A stretch of 64,000 nt of DNA from NCBI GenBank assembly GCA_030770545.1, contig CM061090.1, forward strand, positions 11,115,501 to 11,179,500, written 5' to 3'. Source of the stretch: Macropodus opercularis (taxonomy: Eukaryota > Chordata > Actinopteri > Anabantiformes > Osphronemidae). Position 1 is the stretch's first letter. Every line of letters begins with the position of its first letter. Below are positions 1 to 14,400 of this stretch, one piece after another. Made by a program: the position numbers and the translations under genes. A model generated the notes under the pieces. That model had not been told where the DNA came from. It saw nothing but the letters and a program-made list of their open reading frames with translations, and did no database searches.

Positions 1-360
1 AACTACAGTCTGCTCTACCAAAAGTCACCTGAGCTGAACAGTTCACATCACCTGCAAAACTCATTCAAAGCAACACAACTCTAAACACATGGCTCAAAAC
101 AGCTCAGTGCAGCATAACACCATGCACAACCGTCACTGAGATAACACACATTGTCGCTCAGAACACACTGAGTGAAAAAACACTAACATCAAGCACCAAT
201 ACAGAAAATACCAACTAAAACCTTTACAGTTGAAAGAATTTCAAAGAAAAGAGAAACATTCTGTCACATGATTTATTTAAATGTTTGGAACATAACAATT
301 CTTTACTAAGGTAAATGAAAATTAGCAGTTTGCTTCAATAGTTGTTAGTCATTTATGGAA

Positions 361-740
361 TTACAGTAATGAGAAGAAAAAGGTAGAAACATACTCTATA
401 TACTGTAATTTGATCAAATAATTGAGGGGCTGATCCTGCCTCTCTCTAGCATCAGGCCACAGGTTTTTACCAACATCACATCTAACGTTCTCTCTTGCCA
501 TGAATCTGGGGAAGAACCTTATCCATCCCTGGATCCTCTGGACTCGTGTCCTCACATCCGGCACTGTAACTGTAACATGGCTTCCAGAAGAGACATTTGG
601 TCATGTGGGTGGTGATCAAACACTTTCCACCTCCAGGCAGAGAAAACCTCCTCTATTGGGTTGAGGAAGGGTGAATATGCAGGTACAAAACTTGCCGCCC
701 TTCTCCCTCCACAAACCCGTCGTCCTTGATCCATTTCCAA
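361..740 (-). mobile_element. Decayed DDE transposase (IS630/Tc1-mariner superfamily)
   Basis: On the minus strand one frame reads VPAYSPFLNPIEEVFSAWRW and KVFDHHPHDQMSLLEAM; a shifted frame continues with QGWIRFFPRFMARENVRCD and LWPDARERQD. YSPFLNPIEE with the following WRWKV is the C-terminal part of a DDE_3-type transposase common in fish genomes. The frame is broken near 555-580 and the GWIR segment seems to have lost a few residues. Flanks on both sides share gcagactgtagtt and gagttttgca in opposite orientation, possibly remnants of element ends. Confidence 0.75.
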
Positions 741-761
741 AATTACTCTTTCTGAGCTCTA

Positions 762-955
<194 letters not shown>

Positions 956-2544
956 CACTAACAAGTCTAAAACAAGTCACCTGTTTAGCCTTTCAGCTGA
1001 AACTGCAATCAGCAGTGACAATCTATTCCATTTTGAATGTGTGGTTCACAGTTTTGACAGCAGTGTGTTAGCATTTGCAAAAAGTGCTGTAAATCCATAG
1101 TGTTGTGCAGGTTGTGGTTAAAGTCATGGGATAAGTGTGTAGAGTTTTGAAAACTGTGTTCAAGCAATGAAAAATGAACTAGAGTTTGGTCCACATGAAC
1201 TGATGCTGTGCAGACTGTAGTTAGAGTTTTGCACATGTGACTTCAGTTGTGCCCACTGTCGTCTAGCAATCGTAAAAAACTGTAAATGAAGAAGAAAGTT
1301 GAAAAAGGTTCATAACAAAGTCAAGAAGACTAAGAAGAAGAAGAAGAACATCAGTAATAATAACCTCTGTGGCTAAACAGACGCACAAAAGGAAATCAAG
1401 CAGTAAACACTTGGAAAAGATGCCTCGGATGCTGCTCACTCTGTCTGATTGCTGTTGATTTCTGGAATGCAGAACAGAAACTGGGTAATTGGCAACAAAT
1501 GCAACAGGCCTCAGTAAACAACATAAATCTTCAATATGATCCTTTAATTAAATTAAAAGGCGATTAGCCAAAAAAGATGGCGAAAGAAATAATAACCTGC
1601 ATCACACTTCATTACAATAAAACACTGGAATGATAGAGAGTTGTTGGGTCTGGGAACTCAGTTGTGTGGATTTGATCATTCAAAGTCAGAGCTGTCGCAC
1701 ATTTTAACCACGTTTGCACATTTTTGATCCATCATATGTTAAAGTTAAAAATATGACAATAATATATTTTTTATCACTCAAACAAGTGTCTGTCAAGAAT
1801 ATTTAGCAATGCCAACATGTTTGTCTATTTAAGAAGACACAAAATGGCTCCTGCAAAATGGCTGCAAATGGGGTCTTGGACATCCGGTGAAAGCTAAAGA
1901 TGGGCAACCTAAGTGCCAGAGCGCAGAGCTGAAATCTATTTGACTCAGCACAAGAGCAATCACTGCATTTGTAAATTGGCTCTTGGAGTGCTCTGCGGGC
2001 CCAAAGAAAAAAACACAGAACAACAAAAAAGTCCAAACAGTGTGTTTCTAAATTCAGAACACAAAGAGCAATTTCTCAGTTTCTCCTGTTTTTTTATTCA
2101 ACGTGTCACTCCATCACTGAGAGCATGTTCAGAGCACTTCGTCAGATGTAGGTGCAGTGGATTAAATATTTACAACTATGGCCAAATGGGTGGGTTTCAC
2201 GCGAGCTCAGGGGTTTAGGACGCAGGAACATCACCCAACAGTCTCCAGCAGCAAACTGGAAGCCATTAAAGGCCTCACTGTCCTGTGGAGATCTCATTTA
2301 GAGGATACTTTCTTAAAGCAGCAGACAGGAGTTCACATTTTAAAAACTTGTTGTTGTTTAGTGGGATGGGAAGCATCAATGTCTGGCACAGACTTTGTAC
2401 CAGAGCAGTTTGGAGCAGTAACGAATAAGTGATGTGGGAATCAGGACTGTACTGTTGTGATATTTCAGTCTGAATAGAAGTGGTGAACCAGCTGTTATTG
2501 CCCCATTTGAGAAATCATTAATACAGTACCTATGGGCAAGTTAT

Positions 2545-2640
2545 TATGGAAGTGTGTTGTTCAAGGACACTCATGTAGTCAGGAGGAACCGGGACTAATC
2601 GACAGACTGACCCACAACCTTCTTCACTTCGTCTCACACT
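2545..2640. repeat. Possible dispersed repeat remnant
   Basis: The pattern caaggacac...gaaccgggac...cacaaccttct resembles the head of a frequent fish interspersed repeat (caaggacac...gagccgggaatcgaac...). The match is from memory and the copy is degraded. Confidence 0.35.
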
Positions 2641-2789
2641 GATGAGTCACCTCTTTTCATTCATAATCCTGCCTGTCTTTATTCATTTCTTTTTGTCTTC
2701 TCCTCCTGTTACAGTAGCGTGTGCTTTAGTATGCATGCAGTGGAAAGAAGATGGGTAAACAACGTATGGCCAACCCACATGGGACCACT

Positions 2790-2790
<1 letters not shown>

Positions 2791-2826
<36 letters not shown>
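2791..2826. repeat. (AC)n microsatellite
   Basis: Uninterrupted AC dinucleotides, 36 bp. Confidence 0.98.
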
Positions 2827-2833
<7 letters not shown>

Positions 2834-5370
2834 GGTTTTGTATGATGCATGCATCTTTGAAGCGCTCTGTCAATCAATCACACACTAATTCCCAAGGTTC
2901 CGTGGTCGCCATTAGCGACAGAGGTCGATGCTCGGTAACCGTGGACACAGCGGACAGCCATTGATCTGAGAGAGAAGGAGAGCAGGAGTGTGTGTGTGAG
3001 TGTTTGATGGTCTTGATGGAGAACAGAATTGTGGCTCTGCCCTCGCTATTGATTGTCTTCTGGTTGCATCGAGGCGAAGCGGGCGAGTGTGTGTCTGTGT
3101 GTGTTTCTTGTCATGTCTGTGTCTGTGCACACTGGTGTGTGAACATCCATGCGCATGGTCAAGTGTGTGCATGTCTAGCTATACTGTAGAGCTGTTTCCT
3201 GTTTCTATTTAAATCTGTGTGTGTGTGTGTGTGTCAAGGTGTTCCTTAGTGCAGCAATCAATGTGTGAATACAGCCTTGACCCCACAGAGCGACTCCATT
3301 TTCTATTTCTATTGACTCTCTTTTTTATAACCTAATTTTCTGAATTTGTTTTAAACATTTCCATCAGAATTTAAAAAAACTTGGCTTCCCGACCAGCTGT
3401 GAGTGGTTTTGTCTCTAACGCTAACAGCAGCTGAGCGTATGGGAATGATTGTAATAGTTGAGCTTTGTACAGCCACAGTTCAGATTGGTGCTGATTGAAT
3501 TTGTCCAGTTCTTGCTCACGTCTCGGGCACCAGTTATTGGAATTTCTGCAATTTTATACATTAAATCAAATAATCAAGTTATTGAAGAACTGGTGGTTAG
3601 ATATTTATGACTCTAGATTTCCGATGACACACAATATAAATCGTAGGTTGTCCCACATGCACACTGACTTTATTTTTCTCCCCCACTCTCCTTTTTATCT
3701 CTTTTATGTCTTTCCCCTCATCCAGTCCACTTTTTCAGGTCACTCATTCTTCTCAATTTCCACTCCCCTCTTGTTTCCTGTTCCAACTCTCCATCTTCAT
3801 GTCCTTTTGTTTCCCCCTTTGTTCTTCTGTCTCTCACATGAATTAATTTAATTCTCACGTATTTCTTTCTCAGGTTTTTCCATTTTAACTTGTCCAACCT
3901 TTGCATGGTGATGTGTAACTCAACATGGATTCATTTTATTTCTTTACTTTAACTTTCTCTACTGTAACAGATTAACATAGATAACATTTCGTCTCTTCAT
4001 CCTCTTCATGGCACTTTATGGGTCTGGCCTCCTTTCCTCTTCCATTTTTCTCCATTTCTTTCGCCTCCTGTCTCTCTGCAGGACAACAGACAATACGTCT
4101 GGTCGCGCTGCCTCAGGCTCTTCAACTGGACGTCCTTCTTGTGTCTTTATTTGTTCCTTCCTTTTTTTGCTTTTCCACTTTGAAATTAGATGCACAACAG
4201 AGCAATATACTGCACTAAAAACTTAAAGTATTTTAATTTGAATTTTCTTTTATGATAAGCTCCAGCTTTTAATATAAGGTAATAAAATAGATGCATAGGT
4301 GCAGTGTCTCTGGTACTATGACCCTTGTGACACATCCAGCAGTAAGACAGCAACTTGTAAATCACTTGGAGTTGGGTTATTGAGCTGTAGTTCAGTTTAC
4401 AGCAACAGCTGAGGACAAAGTCAGGCTTTTACAGTAGCTGCAAAGCACCTTGAAATAATGTATTAACATAAAAAGTCCTACAGAGGACTGTTTTATTAGC
4501 CCGTTTGTGTACATGATAGTACAGTACACTCCCCCATTTTAATTAAATGAAAATTAATTAAATTTTAATAATAACAACGTGACCACTCCTCCCTCCATCT
4601 TGTTTTCTTTATACCTTGCAGACAACTGTACTGTGAGTGTAATGAACATTCCTCCAAAGCCGTCAGCCGTGACCAGACCAAAACCAACTGACCTAGACGC
4701 ACACACACAGACACGCACAGATAAGCGTGCATGCGTTCTGTCACAAACACATTTGGACATGAAAGCAAGCTGCACATACGCACTCAGCACAATCCAAAAT
4801 AAGCTCACATTAACATTTACACACATGGTGGTGCATTTACAAAATAAAGCGCACGCATACACACACACGCTCACACACAGGGTCATCTCTCTCACTCTGC
4901 TGGTTGTTGTGTATAGAAGTCAGTTCCAGGTCAGTGCACAGAGCCAGGGATCTTAGTCCATACAAAAGAGCGTGCGTGTTTGTGTACGACAAGTGGGGGG
5001 GGGGTGCGCTGCTTGCGTGCGTGTTTTGTTACTCTGCGTTTGTGTATCAGTGAATGGACACCAGCCCTGAGGCGTCTCAAAACAGCACTCACACCCTGAA
5101 ACACTTCAGCCGAACGCTCCCACAGTCAAGAAATTGACAGCAACAGCTGGGAGTAAGTGACAGTGTGTGTGTGTGTGTGTCACAGCTTGGTGCAAAGCAT
5201 GATGGGTAGGCAGCCTAGTGAGGCGTTAACAAGGGCAGTGATTGGTTAACTGTGAAAAGTTGGTAGATCTTAATGCAGCTGTTATCGGTTAAAGCTGTGA
5301 GTATGTGCAGCTGGTTGTCATAGTGATGATGAAGATGATGAAGATGTGTGTGTGTGTCTGCGTGTCACAG

Positions 5371-5481
5371 GTCTGACTGCAGCAGCCATGGCTGAGCTCC
5401 AGAAGCTTCAGAAGATGAAGATGATGATGACTCTCCAGAACGGCAACGAGTCGGACAACGATGATCTACACTCCAACACAG
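5371..5481 (+). CDS. dach2: dach2 coding exon a (first in window)
   Basis: Encodes LTAAAMAELQKLQKMKMMM followed by a Ser/Asp/Asn-rich stretch ending SDNDDLHSNT. The exon starts after cgtgtcacag and ends before gtaacg. It is 111 bp and phase 1 at both ends, so it could be skipped without a frameshift. The tract before the acceptor is TG-rich with GATGAAGATG repeats instead of a normal pyrimidine tract. The upstream partner exon is outside the window. Confidence 0.9.
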
Positions 5482-8400
5482 GTAACGCACATAAACACAC
5501 AATGTCAAATCTAAGTGATTAAATGCACTTAAGCGTGATGTCAAGTTACTAATCTCAGTTACATACACACAGCAGGAGCTACACAAGCACACATACATGT
5601 AACTATCAGCAAAGGCGACTTCAAATTCAAACCAAAAATGAAATTACAGTTGTATTGCGTTTAAGTCTTCTTCGGTATCCACGTCATCGAGGGACAGTTA
5701 CCTCATAGACACATGGGAAACAGGGCCTGCTATTACAAAACTCCCTGCTTTTATGTGTTGCCAGTTTACAAAATGGAAAAATTTGTTTCTAGAATCCAAA
5801 CGTATTCTTAAGATGGAGTTACGGTACATTCAGTTTCAGAGCCTACGTCTTATGCAGAGGTAAGCGACTTACGCCTCTCTGAGCATCACACACTGATCTG
5901 GCCCAACATTCTGACCACTGACAGGTGAAGTGAATAACCTTGATCGTCCTCAGGCTCCCGTTAGTGGAGGGATGTATTAGGCAGCGGGTGAACATGCTGT
6001 CGTCTCTATTCCATCTACCTTCAAACGGATGTGTTAGAAAAAGGAACAATGATCAAACCCAAGGATTAGAGTGAGTTTGACAAGGAATTGTGAAGGCTGG
6101 ACGACAAAACTGCAGCTCTAGTGAGAAGTTCACAGTCCACACTGGTCTGTTACTATCAAAAGTTATCCAAGGGAGGAGCAGTGGTGTGGAGCGACAGGGG
6201 GGCCAGGACCAGGATGTACTATGGGAAGCCAGTGGGATGCTTTAGTCTGTGTTCTGGGTCTGGCCATCCACTGTAGCACCCACTGTACCTGAGCATTGTT
6301 TCATGTCCGTCCTAACCCGTTTTGCCTCCGATTTACGTGAGTTTAACAGCAGGTGTGAACTCTGCCACCTCCGCGGTTTATTGTCAGGTTCTTCTTCCCA
6401 TTCTCACACCTCTAGCTTTGTCTTCTTCCCTGAGTCTCCCCCGAGGATCAATTACCTTTATTTACCATCTTCCTAACGCGCTTCATTTTACATAACGAAC
6501 TGTAAAACACAACAGGGAGAAAAAAAAAGAAGCCAGCGGAAACCAAAGAAGAGGAGGAAGTATTATTTAGTATTGAAACTCAACCTGAGCTCATGTCACA
6601 GATTGTCTCTCTCACTGAGATCACATTCAACATTTGTCTGAGTGAAAACATATGGATGCATGATAGAGTCCTTGACTACATGACTGTATGTGTGTGTTGT
6701 GTGTGTGTGTGTGTGTGTGTGTCTTGTCTAATTGCTGGTCAGGTTTCAATAATATTCACTTTCTTCTTTTTCACAATTATGTAATGAGGTTAATATAATT
6801 TACTGGGTTCTTAAAGAAAATATGAACCTTGTAGTGTAATTACAGCAGTTTTGTTTTGTGGCTTGACTTTATCACAATTCATTAATGCCTACATACACAT
6901 TACCAATGAATGAATAACAAAAACATCTACAGTATCTTTAATAAGTGAATATGCTGCTGGATGGAAAAAGGAGACTTTTCTCCCTTCTCTTTCTCTTTTC
7001 GCCAACCGGTCGGGGCAGATGTCCGACCACCCTGACCCCGGATCTGCCGGAGGTTTCTTCGTTAAAGAGTTTTCGTCTCGACTGTTGCCTGGGATTTGTT
7101 GGGGTTCCTACATAATTGTTGGTTTTTGTTCTGTAAGGCCTTTCTTTTCTTTGCAAAGGGCCTTCAGATGATTTTTGTTTGATTTGGCTCGATATTAATA
7201 AACCTTGAAGACAAGAATTGTGTTTGATAATCCCACAAAATGCCATAATATGAAATTCCAGTCATTGAGTGTAAACCTTGCAATACATTAACCTGTATTA
7301 ACAACTAATCAAAGTTTCCTGTTGGGAAGGAGTCAAGTCGGAGCCATCTGTGTTTTTCATAGGTGATGTGCATACAAACACACATACACACACTTTCTGT
7401 CCCACTCCATCTCTGCTGTGTTTGCTTCTCTGAATTATTAAAAGGAGAGAAAACAAAAAGCAAGGAGAAAAGAAACGAGTGCAACCCTTCCTCCTGTTTT
7501 CACCCAGACTCTCCTGTTTCTATTTTCCTTTCTCCTTTTTCCATTTCTTCCTTTTCTTCAGCTGACCTGGCAAATGGGCTGATAGAGTTACTCTTCCTCC
7601 ATTCTCATTTAATTGTCTTTTGACGTTTTTTATTTATTCCCTCCCGCGGTTCTTCTACTTCTCCCACTTTGTGTCTTCTTTTGTTTCATTCAGAATTCAG
7701 TGATTTTTCTTTTGTGAGTTCGCAGAAAGGTTTCTTTTCATTGTCCGACCTTATTTTCTTTGTAACACACACTCGCACCAGCCTGGGAAACTGCAGTGGA
7801 CAATGGAGCAAAGGAACAAGTGTATAACAGAAAAAGAAAAATAAAGTGAGGAAGGACAGAGGGCAAAAAGACTCATTATGAGAGGAACGGATATTTAGGG
7901 CGAGCAAAAAAGAAGGAAAAGAAAAGACATTTTGGTGTTTGATGGTTGAAAGTCGATCACTGGTTTGGCCCGCTCAGTGACTGTCAATCTGTTTCTCTTT
8001 TCTTTATAAAAATGACAAAAACAGAGATTGGGGCGAGGGAGGACAGATTGATGTGTCACTGGAAACTATATCTTTGTTATTGGGAGTGAGATATAGACAG
8101 GAAAGAAGAGACAGAAGAGCACAACAAGATGAAGAGCACAAAGAGAGCAGCATTAGCTGATTTAAAATGACAGTATATTTACATGGTATTATTTCATTAT
8201 TAGGTTTTATTCATTCATTCATGTAGATTTCATTCTACAGCGTCGTATAAAAATAATAAATGATTTAAAACACTCTACAGTGTAGTTGTAAGTAGTTCTA
8301 AGGACATGTATCCTATCAGCTGAGCTCCAGATCTGTGTGAAACTGACCTGCGCTGTGTATTGAGATGTCTTAAGTGATGTCACTCTTTCAGTGGAGTTGG

Positions 8401-11400
8401 TGAAAAAAGTGAACCGATACTGAACCAAAGGTGTCTACACTGCTATTAATTAATTGTAGCAGTAATATTGTCATCTACGCAGTGAGCCGTGAGGGGCTTT
8501 GTCATTATTTGAGACTCTAAAAGACAGAACAACAGAGGTAGATAGAGAGATGGAAGAAAGTAGCAAAAGCCCAATAGTGAAAGAAAAGAAAGAAAGTGAC
8601 AGAGGAGAGAGAAAGGAAAGGAGAGGACAAGGCCAGGGAAAAATAGAAGTGTGTTTCTGTGTGTGTGAGAAAGAGAGAGAGAACATCTGCCCATCTGTTT
8701 ATACTTCTTTTCTTCCCTGGTGTAAATGGCAGAGGGGATGAGGCCCAGCTGTCATCCACACACACATGCGCACACACAGCACAGGGAATTCAGTAGGCAA
8801 TAATAGAGAGAGACGGTTGCTAATTCAAACTAATGGAGGGAGATGAAGATGGATGAAGGAGGGAACGGGGGAGCAGGGAGAGAGAAGTGGCGGGCGAGAG
8901 AGGCAGCGCTACACAGACAGAGGGAGGGAGAGAGAAAGACCTGGAAGGAAGGTGTGAAGAAAGTGTTTCAACAAAAAGCAAAGCTCTGAAGTTAAAGGGT
9001 AAAATATTAAACATGATGATCATCACTAGATTCACACTCTACGGTTGTATTAAAGTACACTATACTCAATGCAGCACTAATATATAATGTCACTGTGGAA
9101 GAACTGATGGAAGCTGTTTCTCAGTAAATCTCAGCGTGGTTGGAGTTTGTTAGCGTCATCTGTGACTTTTCAGGCAGGCTTTAGTGACTTTAAACATTAA
9201 CATTGGGTCTTTCCAAAAGCGAGACTATGTCAGGAAGGAATGAAAACCCGTGATTTTTGTACTCGAACTCAAAGACTGATGAGATCAGTTGATGGTTTTA
9301 CAAAGCGCATCGCTCCTGGTGTTCCGAGGTGTGACAGAGTGACGCCTCCTGCTTCTGAACATGATGTAAAAAACTAGTTTCATTTTCATTAGCGTTAGTA
9401 ACGACAGATGATCACACCTGATGTTTGACATTCTGACTAGAGACAGCAACAACTACTGCAAACTAAAACCTGAAACTGAAACCTTTTAGCACAACTCACT
9501 GACTCGTGCTGCCAGTCTGATATTATCCTGAACATCACTGGTGTTACTAGATGGAGTCAACTTCTTCTCAAAGACCCCAAACAACTGCACCAGCCGCAAA
9601 CAAAAGTCCCACCTCTGTCACTGTAATCTGCTTATGTGCTGTTCAACATTAGATGAATGTGTGAACTGCACATTAAAAGATGGACAAGTCACATCTCTCG
9701 TGTTTGTTGCTGCATTTTTTCACCACTTCAGACGATGGACGTCAATATAACTTCGTCTTCCTCTTTCCCCAGGAGGCAGTGAGTGTTCCTGGGATAAGGA
9801 GCGTCTGACCAGCCCTCCTGCTGGAGCACACGGTGGAGGAGGAGTGGGGGGTGGAGGGGGAGGAGCACCAGCAGTGGGAGGAGGAGTCGGGGGAGGGGGC
9901 GGGGCAGCAGGAGGAGCAGGTGGGAGGGGACCGGCCATGGGAGCTGTCAATCAACAACAACTCCAGCAGCAACAGCTATTGGCTAACAGTGAGTACACAC
10001 AGAGATACAGTGTAAACCCACACACAGACAAAGAACGTGTGTTTACAGGGGTGGCAACATTTGTTAATGTACGCCATTTAATCCATTCCCATCTCCTGTA
10101 TTAACACTCTGCCTGGATTAATCAGCACACACTCTACTAAATGACTCAATTCATCAACACACACACAAACAGAGAGACATGCAAACAAACAGAAACACAT
10201 GAATACTGGCCCTATTTCTTATAGGAGAAGGAACTGTTTTGTGCGCACACACATAAGGCAGCGGGAGGCGACAAACACTCACATTGATTATTCTAGCACT
10301 TCAGTCGTCACGACAACAGCAATCAGTGTTATTGTTTCATTGGAATGAAAGCAGCCGCTGCTGTTTTTTATAGCAACTGAGGCGACTCCTCTTCACTGCG
10401 TACATTTTGTGGAAGCTTTTGGAAATGGGGACTATTTTTGGGTCAGAGCGGTGTGAGGTCAGAATGGCGCGAGGTCAGAGGTTAACGGTCAAGGTTACGC
10501 CTTTAGGGAGGTTTGGGGTTGAAGCATGAATTAAAGTTAATGGAAAGGCTTCACGCATGCCCCAAAATGTGTTGTTTTTATGGTGTGTCTGTGCTTGTGA
10601 AACTGAAACGAGAAGGGGGAAAAAGAGAAGAAGAAGAAGAAGAAAACGTGGAAAAAGTGAGATAAAAAGACAAAGTCACGAAGGAAAGGAAATGTACAAG
10701 TGAGCAACAGGAGAAGAGAATGGAATCACTTTAAAATTTTTGTAAGACAGCAGACAATAAAAAGTGACAGAAAAGGAAGAAAAGCAAAAGGGAAGTGATG
10801 GAAAAAGATGTAAATAAAGAAAAAGGAGGCTTTGATCTTCTGTTTCATTCGCCTCATCACACTTTAACCCTTTGTCCTCTAGGTTTTCACCCTGTCCGTT
10901 CTGCTCCCCCCCTTCCACTGCTTTGTCAACTTTTATTAGTGAGACATTTGACACTGAGATGACACCTCTCCCTCTCTCCTCGAGCATAGGTTCAGCACAA
11001 GTTCACAGACACAACAGCGTTCCTCTCTCTACGTCTTCAGCAGTTTGGCTTCACTTTTTCTCAAATAAGCAAATGTCAAAATGATAAAACAAACAGAAAA
11101 TAGAGAGAAGAGATGTCTGTTATGCTCCAGCAAATCTCCCAGGTCTTCATCAGCGCAAAACAATCTGACAGTGTTTTAATTTTACTCGCAAAAAATTGTT
11201 GATTTGGACATGAGACAACTGGCAAAAGCTTAATTTTATTTTTTTTAAATCAAAAAGCATTGATTAAAGCACAGAATTTGATATAGGCAATCAAATGTTC
11301 TAATAAATCAACCAAACAGACTTTACTTGTCCATATTTATTAAACAAAATATAAACTTAACTCTGTATTTCATTTGCTTGTTGGATTCCCCTTGAGTCCT

Positions 11401-14400
11401 TACATCGTTTTCTCAACTCTTACCTCTGTCTCTCTCTAAGGGTTGGACCTGCCGTTCATGATGATGCCCCACCCTCTGCTACCCATGGGTTTGCCTCCTG
11501 CGTCTGTAGCCATGGCGATGTCACAGATGAATCACCTCAGTACCATTGCAAACATGGCAGCTGCAGCCCAGCAGATACATACTCACGTACACCGTGCACC
11601 TGTCATCAAGGTAACAAACACGTAATACTCTGAAGTCTTAACCCACAGAGGACCCCAGTGGGTTCCTTGAGGAACTCCTTCAACAACACAGCAAAACTGT
11701 TTAACATTTCTGAAACATCAATTTTGCAGGTTTTAGTTGTAAGGCAATTGTTTCCTGTTTCGCTGACAATCATAACCACAGTGGACCAAACTGTCTGTTT
11801 TCTGCCTGTCTTTCAGGAAAGAGTTTGTGACAGTCCCTCCCTCTCTCCATCTGTGGATGAGACCAACACTCCTCTGCAGTCACAGCCCAGCAGCTCAGCC
11901 TCCAGCTCGCCAGAGAGACTGGGTACGCACTCCCACATTCACACACTGAACTATGCCGATCACACTGTCAGACATGAAAAAGAATCCAGCTTTAGATTAA
12001 AACTGCAACAATAAGCTGATAAAGGAAGTGAAATACATTGAATGTGTGTAAACTTAATATTGAGACCACTGTAAAAACTGTGATAGGTTTATTTTATAGT
12101 TTCCTGACACATTTAAAATATGACAGATGAATCAATATGCAGCTCTAATAATGCACTTACTGCACTAACAAGTAAATGCACTACATACATTCAGGTAGTA
12201 ATGTATAGATGCAGGCTTGTGTGACCCGTTACTTGCTTAATGGCTTTGTAATATCATGTAGAATGAAACTACATAATTACACAACACTACACGTCTACTT
12301 TACTTGCTTTTATTAGTTTTTCCCATTTACCCAAATTTATACTTCTGTTCTAATTCAGACGGAAAGATTAAAAATTTTATTTATCGCTTTTATTTGACAG
12401 CTTTATCTTTACAGATTAAGATTTTACATATAAAAGATTTGATGAGCTGATGAAATATAATGCACTCTCCTAGATTACACTGCCCAAACATAAAGGTATC
12501 TGCCAGTGTAACGTTATTATCTAATGTCGTGTCTGCTGCTTTGTCTCTCACTGTAGATACATCTCCCTCCATCTTGAAGCAATAATTTTGGTTAATCATT
12601 GTCAGACGTTTCTTCCTTGTTGACAAAAAGTTGCATCATTCATTACATCATATAATAAGGAAATAATAGCGTTTAGGTTGGTAAACCCTGCTGTCTTACT
12701 CCGTACCTGTGTATTCACATAACCACATCACACTGTGCACTGTTTAAGTGCGAATCAAATACGATCCAACATACTGTACATGCAAACGCAATGGACATGC
12801 ACCAACACACACTCACACACACACTAACTCATGCACTCTCTGTTTTAACAGGATTGGTGTCAGCTGATGCAGATGTTGCACTGACCAACACTGCTGCACC
12901 CATCAAGAAAATAACCAAGGACAAAGGTTGGAGCACACTCACACACACACACACACACATGCATGAGGATGCTCTATCATTCCTGTTAATCTGAACCTTT
13001 ACCCTTTTTCTTCTGACAACTGACAAATGATCCTCACTCAAAACTTCTGTCATCTACTGTATTTACACAAAAACGCACAAAGATGGAGTCATTGAAACCA
13101 CACAACATGCAGTGAAAACCATATGGTCTCACACACAAACAGAGGAACAGAAAAGTCAGGATTTTGTGTTGCACTTATCGATCATCTGTCTCCTGAGCAA
13201 TCAATCAGAGGAACGAAGGCGGGAGTGAGCAAGAGATAGATGGAGGAAGAGGGGTGAGCGAGCAGCGCTAAGTGAAGGAGGCATGGCTAAAAGGGGTCGG
13301 GAGGTCACTGACTAAAAGCGTGTGGAGCCTCTCCTCACTCCATCACACTCTTTAACCCTCTCGGTGTTTTCCGTTCTTATAACACATAGTGATTTCATCT
13401 AATTCTCCTCTCTCCGTCCTTCCCTTCGTTTCCCCTCCATACATACTCCTGAAGCTTTGCCGTGGGCATCAGCAGGGGGAATTCTTCTGTCAAAATCAAT
13501 AAGGGCAAAAAGGAAAAACGGAATCTCAAGGGAGCATGCGTTTTAAAGAACGACTGAACATATGTGCAGTCGCGTGTTTGCTGACTCTGACTTGAATGTT
13601 ATGAAAAGAGTTTTGTTTGATGCTGGGATGTGTTGCATCAGTTTAACCTACATTTATCCACCACGTTAGCTCTCCACTGTGATATTTTTGGCAGCAACTT
13701 TGTGTCTTCCAAACATCCATCAGCGGCCGACAGTTTTTGCTAATGATATAGTTTTTAATAGTGGCACTGACCTAAGCATTGGTGCCCTTGAAAACTTAGA
13801 AACACTAAACTGCTGCTACATCACAAAGTAAAGTAGCCTAGTTGGAAAATGAAAAACTTTCACCGCTGATCTCTAGTTTGTGTTCACTAGGTGATTATTA
13901 TGCGCTTACCACAGCCAGTTATGTCACAACTCAACTCTTAGCTAAACTAGAACCGGAGTCCCAGGGGTAGGAACAGCCTTAGCCCCTGGTGCTGACCCCA
14001 AAAATCGCCACACGACGGCGCCAAATTCACTGGGAAGCAGGGAAGCTCCACCTGAGCCTCACTACCTGATCCCAAGACTCTAAATCTCGCACTCTCTAGA
14101 CTCTAACAGGGGAGGACCCACTTGCACGACCACAGACACGGGACTATAGATAAATAATGATTTAATATTAAGAAAAGAACAAACATGAGCCAAAACACAA
14201 AACAGTGACAAGACAAAGAACTAAAAACAGATACTAACGTAAAGCAACAATCTCAGACAAGACTACAGATGACAAAAACCAAAGCCTGGGGCTATAGCAC
14301 GAAGACAAACACATACACACTTAAAAGACAGGACTAAGACTACAACAACTAAGACAGGGGACCAGACTCAGAACATTTACAGGAAACTAAATCACACCGA

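Larger units (their letters stand above)
5482..9772 (+). other. dach2 intron, 4.3 kb
   Basis: No exon is needed or seen between the matching donor and acceptor. It contains a GT microsatellite (6690-6722), one copy of a dispersed repeat (about 6960-7210), a purine-rich stretch (about 8500-8960) and an ISRE-like motif (9472-9482). Confidence 0.75.

Noticed and set aside
4081..4230. Possible dach2 exon after ctctgcag at about 4080
   Set aside because: The frame does not match DACH proteins, and no suitable donor or phase fits the exon at 5371.
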